Source of the DNA: ASV31 sp965229765
GTDB taxonomy: Bacteria; Pseudomonadota; Alphaproteobacteria; Rhodobacterales; Rhodobacteraceae
Direction of reading: 5' to 3'
Assembly: GCA_965229765.1 (NCBI GenBank)
Contig: CBDDJT010000004.1
Span: 1,054,001-1,118,000, forward strand
DNA length: 64,000 bases
Shown here piece after piece: positions 42,148 to 50,651 of the stretch. Under the pieces are notes generated by a model that saw only the letters and a list, made by a program, of their open reading frames with translations, was not told where the DNA came from and did no database searches. Each line of letters opens with the position of its first letter. Positions within the stretch are counted from its first letter, which is position 1. The translations under genes were made by a program, and so were the position numbers.

Positions 42148-43197
42148 ATGACCGACACCACACTGCCCGGTCCGGGCCTTCGCGCATTGGTGCGGACTGC
42201 TTGGCACGATTACCGCGTCTGGCTGGCATCGGTGGCAATCCTTGCGATTCTGGCCGTTGTCGATCCCGGGCAGGCCGCCGAAAGCGCGGCCTTTGCCGGC
42301 GGCGCGCTTCTGCACACGGCACCCTACCTGATCCTGTCGATCGCGATCGCGGCGTGGGCCGGAGCGACTGGGGCGGACAACCTTATCGCCCGTGCGTTCA
42401 CCGGGGCCCCGGTCCTGATGATCGGGCTGGCGGCGGTGGCGGGCGGGCTTTCGCCCTTCTGCTCGTGCGGGGTCATTCCCCTGATCGCAGCGCTGCTTGC
42501 AATGGGCGTCCCGCTTTCGGCGGTGATGGCGTTCTGGCTTGCTTCGCCGGTGATGGACCCGTCGATGTTTGTCCTGACGGCGGGCGTTCTGGATATCGAG
42601 TTCGCGGTAGGCAAGACGCTGGCGGCCATCGGTCTGGGTGTGTTTGGGGGCGGTGCCGTTCATCTGCTGGCACGTGGTGGTGCCTTGGCGAACCCATTGC
42701 GCGAAGGCATCGGTAACGGCGGCTGCGGCGGCTCGAAGGTGCGTGCGCCCAAGGCGGTCGTCTGGCGCTTCTGGGTCGAGGCCGACCGCCGGGCCAAGTT
42801 CGCGCGTGAAGCGACGAAGACCACGCTTTTTCTTGCAAAATGGCTGCTGCTGGCCTTCCTGATCGAAAGCCTGATGCTGGCTTGGATTCCGGCGGAAACC
42901 GTGACGGCGGTGCTTGGCGGAAGCGGCGTGCTGCCAATCGTGACGGCCACATTGGTGGGTGTTCCGGCCTATCTGAACGGGTACGCCGCGCTGCCGCTGG
43001 TCGGTGGGCTGATCGAACAGGGCATGGCGCCGGGCGCCGGGATGGCGTTCCTTGTGGCCGGTGGCGTCACCTCGATCCCGGCGGCGATGGCGGTGTGGGC
43101 GTTGGCCCGTCCGCCGGTGTTCGCGCTATACATCGGCCTTTCGCTAAGCGGCGCCTTCATGACCGGACTGCTGTTTCAGGCCTGGCAAACCCTCTGA
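42148..43197 (+). CDS. arsP: ArsP-like permease (DUF318 family)
   Basis: The protein has 349 residues and about eight to nine membrane segments. FCSCGVIPLI and the loop GNGGCGGSK hold the cysteines expected for the ArsP/DUF318 family, which expels trivalent organoarsenicals such as methylarsenite. It follows the second arsR and forms a small resistance unit with it. The ATG at 42148 has GGAGA upstream and is preferred to an earlier in-frame ATG. DUF318 proteins also act in other metal or sulfur roles, so the substrate rests mainly on the arsR neighbour. Confidence 0.85.
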   Translation: MTDTTLPGPGLRALVRTAWHDYRVWLASVAILAILAVVDPGQAAESAAFAGGALLHTAPYLILSIAIAAWAGATGADNLIARAFTGAPVLMIGLAAVAGGLSPFCSCGVIPLIAALLAMGVPLSAVMAFWLASPVMDPSMFVLTAGVLDIEFAVGKTLAAIGLGVFGGGAVHLLARGGALANPLREGIGNGGCGGSKVRAPKAVVWRFWVEADRRAKFAREATKTTLFLAKWLLLAFLIESLMLAWIPAETVTAVLGGSGVLPIVTATLVGVPAYLNGYAALPLVGGLIEQGMAPGAGMAFLVAGGVTSIPAAMAVWALARPPVFALYIGLSLSGAFMTGLLFQAWQTL

Positions 43198-43217
43198 CGC
43201 CCTCGCAACGGGCCGGG

Positions 43218-44168
43218 TCAGGACAGCCGTTGCCGCTGGTGCGAGGGGCGGATGCCAAAGGCCGCACGGTAGACGCGCGAAAAATGTGCGGGACTCTCGA
43301 AGCCGCAGGCGACGGCGATATCGACCACGGACATTTCGGTCTGGACCAGCAGCGCTCGCGCCCGGTCCAGCCGCAGTTCCTGCATGTACTTGCGAGGCGA
43401 GGTGTTCAGGTGTTTGCCGAACAGGCGTTCCAACTGACGCGTGGAGATGCCCACCTGGCTGGCCACCTTCGATGTCGCAAGCGGCGTCTCGATGCTGGCA
43501 CGCATCAGGGAAATGGCATGTGCCAGCCTCGGACTGCGCGCGCCCGCACGTGCCTGCAATGAGACGCGTTGCTCGGCCGAGGACTCCCTGACCACTGTAT
43601 AGACCATCTGATCGGCGACGGCGGTGGACAGGTTTTCATCATGCCGTTCGGCGATAATATACAACATGAGATCCGCGGTGGCCGATCCGCCCGACGCGCT
43701 GACAATCGGCTCATCGGCAACATAGACGTTCCGGACAAGGGTGATGTCCGGGAACTCTTCCATGAAGGCATCGTGGAATTCCCAGTGGATGGCAGTGCGC
43801 ATGCCGTTCAGGACACCGGCACGCGCCAGAACATAGGCACCTGAACACAGCGCTCCCAGGGCGACCCCATGCGCCCTTGCCCGCCGCAGGAACCCAAGGA
43901 CCCGCGGGGTAGCCCGGTCGCGCACATTGATCCCCGACAGCACAAACAGGCGGTCGCATTCGGGCAGGTCCTGAAACCCGGAATGCACCCGCGTCTCGGA
44001 ACCGTTCGATGCCATGGCCATGTCGCCGTCGCCCGATGCGAAGGACCAGCGATAAAGCGGCCTCCCGCTGACAAGGTTGGCGATGCGCAGCGGCTCCACC
44101 GCATTGGCGAAGGCGAGGTGCGAGAAGTCCCTCAGCAGGAGGAAGACAAAATGCTCGGGTCTGTCCAT
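43218..44168 (-). CDS. GlxA-family transcriptional regulator (DJ-1/PfpI plus AraC)
   Basis: The protein has 316 residues. The N-terminal half is a DJ-1/PfpI-like sensor domain with a cysteine in ALCSGAYVLA at the nucleophile-elbow position. The C-terminal half is an AraC DNA-binding domain (ISTRQLERLFGKHLNTSPRKYM, VAVACGFESPAHFSRVYRAAFG). Relatives control glycine betaine, carnitine and choline breakdown. It is divergent from a GntR-led operon of amine-catabolic type that ends beside an MttB-family gene, so a quaternary amine is a plausible signal. The call on effector is inference. Confidence 0.88.
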   Translation of the reverse strand: MDRPEHFVFLLLRDFSHLAFANAVEPLRIANLVSGRPLYRWSFASGDGDMAMASNGSETRVHSGFQDLPECDRLFVLSGINVRDRATPRVLGFLRRARAHGVALGALCSGAYVLARAGVLNGMRTAIHWEFHDAFMEEFPDITLVRNVYVADEPIVSASGGSATADLMLYIIAERHDENLSTAVADQMVYTVVRESSAEQRVSLQARAGARSPRLAHAISLMRASIETPLATSKVASQVGISTRQLERLFGKHLNTSPRKYMQELRLDRARALLVQTEMSVVDIAVACGFESPAHFSRVYRAAFGIRPSHQRQRLS

Positions 44169-44191
44169 GCCCTTCTCCGGCAGCGGTAGCG

Positions 44192-44223
44192 TTGACCTAG
44201 CTTCATATTTGAATTGTATTCAA
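44192..44223 (+). promoter_or_regulatory. Promoter with overlapping GntR-type operator
   Basis: TTGACC at 44192-44197 and TGTATT at 44215-44220 are spaced by 17 bases as -35 and -10 elements. TTGAAT at 44209-44214 and ATTCAA at 44218-44223 form a perfect inverted repeat with a TGT centre that covers the -10 element. The size and spacing are those of GntR-family operators, and the GntR gene starts 51 bases downstream. Confidence 0.5.
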
Positions 44224-44274
44224 GAAGTATTCTGCGATAGGCATTTCGGCAATGCATGTGCAGGAGTGGGCGGC

Positions 44275-44979
44275 ATGTCGGCCAGAAGCCGCAAGGCAGC
44301 ATTGACGGAGCATCTGAAGCGCGCGGTGCTGACGCTGGATCTGCAACCGGGCGCGGACCTCGATGAGGTTGCGCTATGCGACGCGTTCCAGTTGTCTCGC
44401 ACCCCGGTGCGCGAGGTGTTCCGAGACCTTGATGGACTGGGATATATAGATCTGCGAGAGAACCGTGGCGCGCGCGTGTCCGATCTTTCGCCGACCACCC
44501 TGCGTGACTTCTTTCTTGCCGCCCCGATGATCTATGGCGCCGTACTGCGGCTGGCCGCCCGAAATGCCCGCCCGGGACAGATCGAAGCGCTGCAATCATC
44601 GCAAGAGGCGTTTCGCCAGGCGCTGCGCGGTGGCGGCACGGCGGAACGTGCCTTGGCCAACAACCGCTTTCACGAGATCACCGGAGAGATGGCGGGCAAT
44701 GTCTATCTCTTGCCGTCGTTTCATCGCCTGCTGATCGACCATGCCCGGATCGGCATGACCTTTTACCGCCCGCGCGACCGGCGCATGGCCGACAACCTCG
44801 CAGAGGCCAGCCGCCAGCACGATGAAATCATAAGGGCCATTGCAGCCGGGGACGAGGACAGTGCCGCCCGATTGGCCGATGACCACTGGGCACTGTCACG
44901 CGGACAGATCGAGATGTTCGTGATGCCAGACGCTCTGGATCTTCCGCTTGGCCGCACCGCCGGGCCCGCTTCTGCATGA
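44275..44979 (+). CDS. GntR-family regulator (FCD subfamily)
   Basis: The protein has 234 residues. The N-terminal winged helix carries DAFQLSRTPVREVFRDL, a common GntR recognition segment, and the rest is an all-helical FCD effector domain with the metal-binding histidine pattern (NNRFHEI, ASRQHDEI, DDHWAL). AGGAG eight bases before the ATG at 44275 decides the start; the longer open frame overlaps the divergent gene. It overlaps the DapA-like gene by 4 bp if that gene starts at 44976. It probably represses its own operon through the site at 44209-44223. Confidence 0.9.
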   Translation: MSARSRKAALTEHLKRAVLTLDLQPGADLDEVALCDAFQLSRTPVREVFRDLDGLGYIDLRENRGARVSDLSPTTLRDFFLAAPMIYGAVLRLAARNARPGQIEALQSSQEAFRQALRGGGTAERALANNRFHEITGEMAGNVYLLPSFHRLLIDHARIGMTFYRPRDRRMADNLAEASRQHDEIIRAIAAGDEDSAARLADDHWALSRGQIEMFVMPDALDLPLGRTAGPASA

Positions 44980-44987
44980 GGACCGCC

Positions 44988-45905
44988 ATGACGCCGATCT
45001 TTCGTTTTCAGGGTATCTATAGCCCGGTGGTAACACCGTTTCACCCCGATGGGTCCGTGCATTGGGACGCCTTGGCGATGGTGATCGACTGGCTGGTGGA
45101 CAAGGGGGTCCATGGTCTGATCACGGGCGGCTCGACCGGCGAGAACTATGCGCAGAACGTCGCGGAACGGATCGAGATCGCGCGCTTCACGATGGAACGG
45201 CTGGGCGGCCGCCTGCCGCTCGTCGTCGGCACGGGTGCAATGCTGACTGCCGATTCAGTGGCGCTTGCAACCGCTGCGCGCGACATCGGCGCCGATGCGA
45301 TCCTGCTTGCCAGCCCGCCCTATGCCGTGCCGACCGACCGCGAAAACGCGCTGAACGCGCTGGCCATCGACCGTGCCGCGAACCTGCCGGTGATGCTGTA
45401 CAACTACCCCGGCCGCACCGGCACGATGATGGGCGAGGAATTCCTTGACCGCGTCGGCCGGTCGCGCAACTTCTGCGGCATCAAGGAAAGCTCTGGCGAC
45501 ATCAACCGCGTGCACCTGCTGGCACGCGACTATCCGCATATCCAGCTGGGCTGCGGGATGGATGATCAGGCGTTGGAATTCTTCGCCTGGGGCGCGCCGT
45601 TCTGGGTGTGCGGCGGCTCGAATTTTCTGCCGGAAGAACACGTGGCGCTATATCGCGCTTGCGTCGAGCAGGGCGATTTCGCCAAGGGGCGGCGCATCAT
45701 GTCGGCGATGATGCCGCTGATGCGGGTGCTGGAACAGGGCGGCAAGTTCATCCAGACGATCAAGCACGGGGTGACGATGACGGGCATCGACTGTTCGGTC
45801 GTGCGCGCACCGCTCAAGGCACTGAACAAGGACGACAAGCGGGAACTGGACCAGGTGGTGCGCGTGCTGAAGCGCACCATCGCCGACATCGAGGCGGAGG
45901 GCTGA
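44988..45905 (+). CDS. DapA-family (dihydrodipicolinate synthase-like) lyase
   Basis: The protein has 305 residues and is a TIM barrel with Schiff-base lysine K166 in GIKESSGD and tyrosine in LYNYPGRTG, so the catalytic set is complete. Its context is catabolic, followed two bases later by an aldehyde dehydrogenase. That pairing occurs in pathways where a DapA-like enzyme makes a semialdehyde, as in hydroxyproline or sugar-acid breakdown. The substrate is unknown. GAGGA lies five bases ahead of the ATG at 44988; ATG at 44976, overlapping the GntR stop, is the alternative. Confidence 0.88.
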   Translation: MTPIFRFQGIYSPVVTPFHPDGSVHWDALAMVIDWLVDKGVHGLITGGSTGENYAQNVAERIEIARFTMERLGGRLPLVVGTGAMLTADSVALATAARDIGADAILLASPPYAVPTDRENALNALAIDRAANLPVMLYNYPGRTGTMMGEEFLDRVGRSRNFCGIKESSGDINRVHLLARDYPHIQLGCGMDDQALEFFAWGAPFWVCGGSNFLPEEHVALYRACVEQGDFAKGRRIMSAMMPLMRVLEQGGKFIQTIKHGVTMTGIDCSVVRAPLKALNKDDKRELDQVVRVLKRTIADIEAEG

Positions 45906-45907
45906 CA

Positions 45908-47404
45908 ATGGGATTTCTGACACGCGAAGAGTACCGGGCCATTGCCAGCGACATGGACTTTCCCTCGGGGGCCTTCATCGATGGCGCCTTTCGGCCGGCG
46001 ATCTCGGGTGCGACCTTTGCAACGGTGAACCCCGCGACCGGCGAAACGCTTGCCGAGGTTGCGGCATGTGGTGCCGCTGACGTGGATTTCGCCGTACAGA
46101 AGGCGCGAGAGGCGTTTGAAAGGGGGCGCTGGTGCCGCCTCGACCCGTCGGAACGCAAGGATGTGCTGATCCGCCTCGCCAAGTTGATGACCCGCAACGC
46201 GCGGGAACTGGCGGTGATGGAAAGCCTCGAATCCGGAAAAACGATCCGGGATTGCGAAACCGTCGATGTGCCAGAGACGATCCACTGTCTGAAATGGCAT
46301 GCCGAGGCGATCGACAAGATCTACGATCAGGTCTCGCCCGCCTCTGACAATCACATCGCAATGGTGGTGCGCGAGCCCGTGGGCGTTGTCGGTCTGGTCC
46401 TTCCCTGGAACTTCCCGCTGCTGATGCTGGCATGGAAGATCGGACCGGCGCTGGCCGCCGGCTGTTCTGTCATCGTCAAGCCGGCCGAGGAGACGTCGCT
46501 CACCGCTCTTCGCGTCGCCGAACTGGCGATGGAGGCCGGGCTGCCGCGGGGCGTCCTGAACGTACTGCCCGGTACCGGGCCAGAGGTGGGCGAACCGCTG
46601 GGCCGTCATATGGATGTCGACATGGTGTCCTTCACCGGATCCACCGAAACCGGCAAACGGTTCCTGTCCTACGCCGCCGAAAGCAACGCAAAGGAAGTGG
46701 TGCTGGAGATGGGCGGCAAGAACCCCGCCATCGTGATGGATGATGCCGAAACCCTCGACCGGGTGGCCGCGCATGTCGTCAATGGGGCGTTCTGGAACAT
46801 GGGCGAGAACTGTTCCGCCATCTCGCGCCTGATCGTCCACCGCGACGCGAAGGATGCCCTCATGGCGCGGATCGTGGCACATGCGCGGGACTGGAGGGTC
46901 GGCGACCCGCTCGACCCCGAAACAAGGGTGGGCGCGCTTGTCTCGCCGGCGCATTTCACCAAGGTCTGCGGCTATCTGGAGCAGGCGGAAACCGTGATCC
47001 TGGGGGGCACCGCCGAGAACGGCTTTGTGGATCCAACGATCGTCGATCTGCCCGGAAACGACCATCCGCTTGCTCGGCAGGAGATCTTCGGCCCGGTGCT
47101 GTCGGTCATCACGGTCAGCAGCTTCGACGAGGCGATCGCGGTCGCCAATGACACAGCCTACGGTCTTTGTGCCTCTCTTTTCACGGCGAACGCCAAGCGC
47201 GCGATCCGGGGCGCACGGATGCTGCGCGCGGGCACCGTCACCGTAAACAGCTTTGGCGAGGGCGACATCTCGACCCCCTTCGGCGGCTGGAAGCAATCGG
47301 GCTTTGGCGGGCGCGACAACGGCCTTCACGCTCACGATCAGTACACCCAGCTGAAAACGATCTGGATCGACCTGTCTGACGACGCCGATGAGGCGGTGGA
47401 TTGA
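45908..47404 (+). CDS. NAD(P)-dependent aldehyde dehydrogenase (PuuC-like)
   Basis: The protein has 498 residues. It has all the family landmarks: PWNFPLLMLAWKIGPALAAG, the glutamate in LEMGGKNP, the catalytic cysteine in GENCSAISR and EIFGPVLSV. The closest pattern is gamma-glutamyl-gamma-aminobutyraldehyde dehydrogenase and other amine-derived aldehyde dehydrogenases. It lies between the DapA-like lyase and an FAD oxidoreductase, which together could oxidise an amine to an aldehyde and then an acid. Its stop overlaps the next start (TTGA). Confidence 0.9.
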   Translation: MGFLTREEYRAIASDMDFPSGAFIDGAFRPAISGATFATVNPATGETLAEVAACGAADVDFAVQKAREAFERGRWCRLDPSERKDVLIRLAKLMTRNARELAVMESLESGKTIRDCETVDVPETIHCLKWHAEAIDKIYDQVSPASDNHIAMVVREPVGVVGLVLPWNFPLLMLAWKIGPALAAGCSVIVKPAEETSLTALRVAELAMEAGLPRGVLNVLPGTGPEVGEPLGRHMDVDMVSFTGSTETGKRFLSYAAESNAKEVVLEMGGKNPAIVMDDAETLDRVAAHVVNGAFWNMGENCSAISRLIVHRDAKDALMARIVAHARDWRVGDPLDPETRVGALVSPAHFTKVCGYLEQAETVILGGTAENGFVDPTIVDLPGNDHPLARQEIFGPVLSVITVSSFDEAIAVANDTAYGLCASLFTANAKRAIRGARMLRAGTVTVNSFGEGDISTPFGGWKQSGFGGRDNGLHAHDQYTQLKTIWIDLSDDADEAVD

Positions 47405-48738
47405 CCACACACAAGGCAAGGCGCCTGCCGGTTCATCGTGGCCCCGCGGCCTGGAATGCGATTCTTGGTCAGCGGCCGCCGCTGCCCCCGTTGCGCCACA
47501 CCCGCACGGCGGACTTCGTGATTGTGGGGGGCGGGTTCGCGGGCTTGTCCGCCGCGCGCCGGTTGACCCAGTTACAGCCCGGCGCGGCAGTCGTCCTGCT
47601 GGAGGCCGGGCGCATCGCAGAGGGCGCTGCGGGCCGCAACTCTGGCTTCATGATCGACCTGCCGCATGAACTGACAAGCGAGGACTACGCCGGCACCGGC
47701 GACGATGGGGCGACGATTGCTCTCAACCGCCAAGCCATCGTGTTTGCGCGGCAAGCGGTGGAAGACTTCGCGATCCCGGCGGATTTCTTCGATCCCGCAG
47801 GAAAGGTGAATGGCGCCGCCAGCCTCACCGCTGACACGTATAACCGCAGGTATGCCGCACATCTGGACAGCCTTGGCGAGCGGTATGAACACCTGGATGC
47901 GCAGGCGATGCACGCGCTTACCGGCAGCCACCACTACCTGTCGGGACTATATACCCCGGGTACGGTGATGTTGCAGCCTGCGGGATACATTCGCGGCCTG
48001 GCCCGCGGGTTGCAGGCCCGTGTCGCGATACACGAGGACAGCGCGGTGACTGCGCTTGTGCGCAGCGGCCCGGACTGGCGGGTCGAATCCGCCGAAGGCC
48101 ACGTCACCGCGCCGCGCGTCATCCTTGCCACGAATGGCCATCTTGAGAGTTTTGGTTTTCAGCGCGGACGCCTTTTGCACCTGATGCTTTATGCCTCGAT
48201 GTCGCCGGAACTGGATGCCGACGCCATCGCGCGGCTGGGTGGCGCGCCACGCTGGGGCATCACGCCATCCGACCCGATGGGCACCACGCTGCGCCGGATC
48301 GACACCGGGCAGGGCGGCAACCGCATCGTTACGCGCACATGCGCCACGCTGCGGTCCGGCATGGTGCCACGCGCTGCCGACCTGACACGGGCAACGCATG
48401 TTCAGCGGGCGAAATTCGACGCGCGATTTCCGCAGCTTGCCGGGCTGGCGCCGCAATATGAATGGGCGGGCCATCTGTGCCTGACGCGGAATGGCGTTTC
48501 AGTGATGCAGGAGTTGGAGCCGGGGCTTTGGTCGGCCTGCGTGCAGAACGGGCTTGGCACCGCGCGCGGCACGCTGACCGGCATCGGCGCGGCAGAACTG
48601 GCCTGCGGCACCGACAGCGACATCACCCGCCATTTCACGGCAGAACCCGCGCCCGGATCCTTGCCGCCCCGCCCCTTGCGCGATCTGGCGGCGAACGCGG
48701 TCCTGCGCTGGAAGGAGTGGCGCGCCGGGGGGGACTGA
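47401..48738 (+). CDS. FAD-dependent amine oxidoreductase (PuuB-like)
   Basis: The protein has 445 residues. FVIVGGGFAGLSAARRL near residue 40 is the FAD site, and the RNSGFMIDLPHEL segment follows it as in PuuB/DadA-like oxidoreductases. The N-terminal WNAILGQRPPLPPL extension is shared with gamma-glutamylputrescine oxidase-like proteins. It should oxidise a secondary or primary amine to an imine or aldehyde, feeding the aldehyde dehydrogenase encoded just before. The start is TTG at 47401, overlapping the preceding stop. It is the last gene of the operon, convergent with the MttB gene. Confidence 0.87.
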   Translation: MTTHKARRLPVHRGPAAWNAILGQRPPLPPLRHTRTADFVIVGGGFAGLSAARRLTQLQPGAAVVLLEAGRIAEGAAGRNSGFMIDLPHELTSEDYAGTGDDGATIALNRQAIVFARQAVEDFAIPADFFDPAGKVNGAASLTADTYNRRYAAHLDSLGERYEHLDAQAMHALTGSHHYLSGLYTPGTVMLQPAGYIRGLARGLQARVAIHEDSAVTALVRSGPDWRVESAEGHVTAPRVILATNGHLESFGFQRGRLLHLMLYASMSPELDADAIARLGGAPRWGITPSDPMGTTLRRIDTGQGGNRIVTRTCATLRSGMVPRAADLTRATHVQRAKFDARFPQLAGLAPQYEWAGHLCLTRNGVSVMQELEPGLWSACVQNGLGTARGTLTGIGAAELACGTDSDITRHFTAEPAPGSLPPRPLRDLAANAVLRWKEWRAGGD

Positions 48739-48757
48739 CCCTTGCCGGCGTGTTGAC

Positions 48758-50320
48758 CTAGTATTCCGTGTTCAAGGCGTCCGCGGCGGGGATCTCTCGT
48801 TCGCGCCTTGCGATGTAATCCAGCAGCGCTTCGTTCACGCCAGGGTCAAGCGCCGGTTCCTCGTACACCTCCAGCAGCTTGCGCGCATGGATCAGCGCGC
48901 GTTCGGTGATCTCCCTGGATCCTTCGGCAACCCATTGCTCGATCGAATTGTTGTCGAACAGTTCGGGCATGAAGAACGCTGTCTGGAAATGCTCCAGCGT
49001 GTGCGGATGGCCAAGGTAGTGCCCGCCCGGCCCCACCTCGGCCACCGCCGCCAGCGCCGTGTCGAAGTCCGTCCAGTCCGGACCCCGCGCCATGCGACAG
49101 GCCATCGCGCATTGCTCGGCATCCACGACGAACTTGGCAACCGAACAATGCATACCCGCCTCGTTCCATCCCGCAGAGTGCCAGATGTAATTGGCGCCTG
49201 AATGGATTACCGCCGACAGGGTCGCGGCGCTTTCGTATCCGGCCTGGGCATCAAAGGTCTTGGCGCCCCCCAGCGTGTTCGAGGTGCGCCATGGCACGCC
49301 ATAGAACCGCGCCATCTGCCCGATCATGAAATTCATCAGGCTGATTTCCGGTGTCCCGGCCATTGGTGCGCCCGACTTCATGCTGACCGTCGACAGGTAG
49401 TGGCCATAGATCGCCGGGCAGCCCCGCCGCACGATCTGAGTATAGGCCAGTGCAGAGAGCGCCTCGGCGTTCAGTTGCGCGACCGTGGCGGGCACGCTGG
49501 CCGGTGTGTTTGCGCCGCCCAGCACGAAAGGGCTGCACAAGACGGGTTGGTTGGCCCGGCAGAAAGCGCGCATCGCCCCCAGCATGGTTTCGTCCCAGAC
49601 CAATGGCGAGTTGCCGTTGCAATTGCCTGTCACGACAGGGTGTGTGTCGATGAAATCCGCCCCGAACAGAAGGGCACACATCTGGATCACGTCCTCGGCA
49701 TTCCTTGGGCTCGTGGTCATGCCCATGAAGGTCTTGTCCGAGTGCTTCATCGACGAATAGGTGATCCGCAGATGCCGCTGGCTTATCGGGTGATCGTAAG
49801 GTTCAACGATGTGATGCGCGCTGGAATGAAGCGCCGGCAGCATATGGCTAAGCTTGTGGAACATCGCCAGGTCGGCCAGCATCGGATTGCGCCGGACGTC
49901 ATCGAGATCGCGAAGATAAGGCGCGCCGGTCATCGGCACGAAGATCGACGCGTTTCCACCCAGGGCGACGTTCTTCTCAGGGTCGCGGGCATGATAGGTG
50001 AACGTCTCGGGGATTGTCGCGATCAGGTCACGCACAAGACCTCTGTCAGGGAACACGCGCTCTCCGACCACCTTTGCCCCCGCGCCACGCCAGTCTTCCA
50101 GCGCGACGGGATCGCGGAACACGACGCCGACATTCTCCAGTATGTCCATCGAGGCGCCGTCGATGCGCTCGACCTGCGCGCCGTCCATCACCTCGCACAA
50201 TGGCAGAGACCGGCGCAGGCCGGGCAGCATTCGGATGTCAGTGGCGCTGCGCAGCGCGCGGCGAGCTGTGCGCCCGCCCGCCCGTCCACGCTGCGGCCTG
50301 GTTACCAGCGCGTCGGTCAT
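48758..50320 (-). CDS. MttB-superfamily methyltransferase, non-pyrrolysine
   Basis: The protein has 520 residues and is one uninterrupted frame without an in-frame amber codon, so it is a non-pyrrolysine member. Typical segments are HIVEPYDHPISQRHL, FIDTHPVVTGNCNGNSPLVWDETM, NTLGGAKTFDAQAGYESA and GHYLGHPHTLEHFQTAFF. Studied relatives move a methyl group from glycine betaine, proline betaine, carnitine or gamma-butyrobetaine to a corrinoid protein. No MttC corrinoid protein, RamA activator or tetrahydrofolate methyltransferase gene is in the window. AAAGGAGAT precedes the ATG at 50320. The flanking amine oxidoreductases suggest a methylated amine substrate. Confidence 0.9.
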   Translation of the reverse strand: MTDALVTRPQRGRAGGRTARRALRSATDIRMLPGLRRSLPLCEVMDGAQVERIDGASMDILENVGVVFRDPVALEDWRGAGAKVVGERVFPDRGLVRDLIATIPETFTYHARDPEKNVALGGNASIFVPMTGAPYLRDLDDVRRNPMLADLAMFHKLSHMLPALHSSAHHIVEPYDHPISQRHLRITYSSMKHSDKTFMGMTTSPRNAEDVIQMCALLFGADFIDTHPVVTGNCNGNSPLVWDETMLGAMRAFCRANQPVLCSPFVLGGANTPASVPATVAQLNAEALSALAYTQIVRRGCPAIYGHYLSTVSMKSGAPMAGTPEISLMNFMIGQMARFYGVPWRTSNTLGGAKTFDAQAGYESAATLSAVIHSGANYIWHSAGWNEAGMHCSVAKFVVDAEQCAMACRMARGPDWTDFDTALAAVAEVGPGGHYLGHPHTLEHFQTAFFMPELFDNNSIEQWVAEGSREITERALIHARKLLEVYEEPALDPGVNEALLDYIARREREIPAADALNTEY

Positions 50321-50411
50321 GGTCTTGATCTCCTTTGCCGGTCACTGTGGCTGAAGCCGCGGGCTCGGGGCTCACCAATTCCGAAAAAAACCGATCTGAA
50401 AGCGACCCGCA

Positions 50412-50430
50412 CGTCCGGCTCTGCCGGACG
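50412..50430. other. Strong hairpin in the mttB-FAD oxidoreductase intergenic region
   Basis: CGTCCGGC at 50412-50419 and GCCGGACG at 50423-50430 form a perfect 8-bp stem with a TCT loop. CCCGC at 50406-50410 and GCGGG at 50437-50441 can extend it. On the minus strand it lies in the leader of the MttB gene, followed about 20 bases on by seven T residues (50385-50391). The remaining gap, 50321-50651, holds both divergent promoters; no gene is visible. Confidence 0.5.
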
Positions 50431-50651
50431 CTGAACAGCGGGCCGGGATCACATTTTCCATCTCGATCCAGACCCGCGCAGGACTTGGACGGCGTTCAGC
50501 GGCCGGACCACGCAGGACAGAATCCCCGGCATGGCTTGGCCGGCGCGTCCGGTGCGATGGGAAGACAGGACCACATGCTTGCTTTTTGCCGCCTGACGTT
50601 CGCCAATGTGGCGGGTATTGTATGCACGGCAAGGCGGGCAGAGGGTTTCGA

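Noticed and set aside
44988..45905. Lysine-biosynthetic DapA
   Set aside because: Gene context is a GntR-controlled catabolic operon with aldehyde dehydrogenase and amine oxidoreductase, so a degradative family member is more likely.
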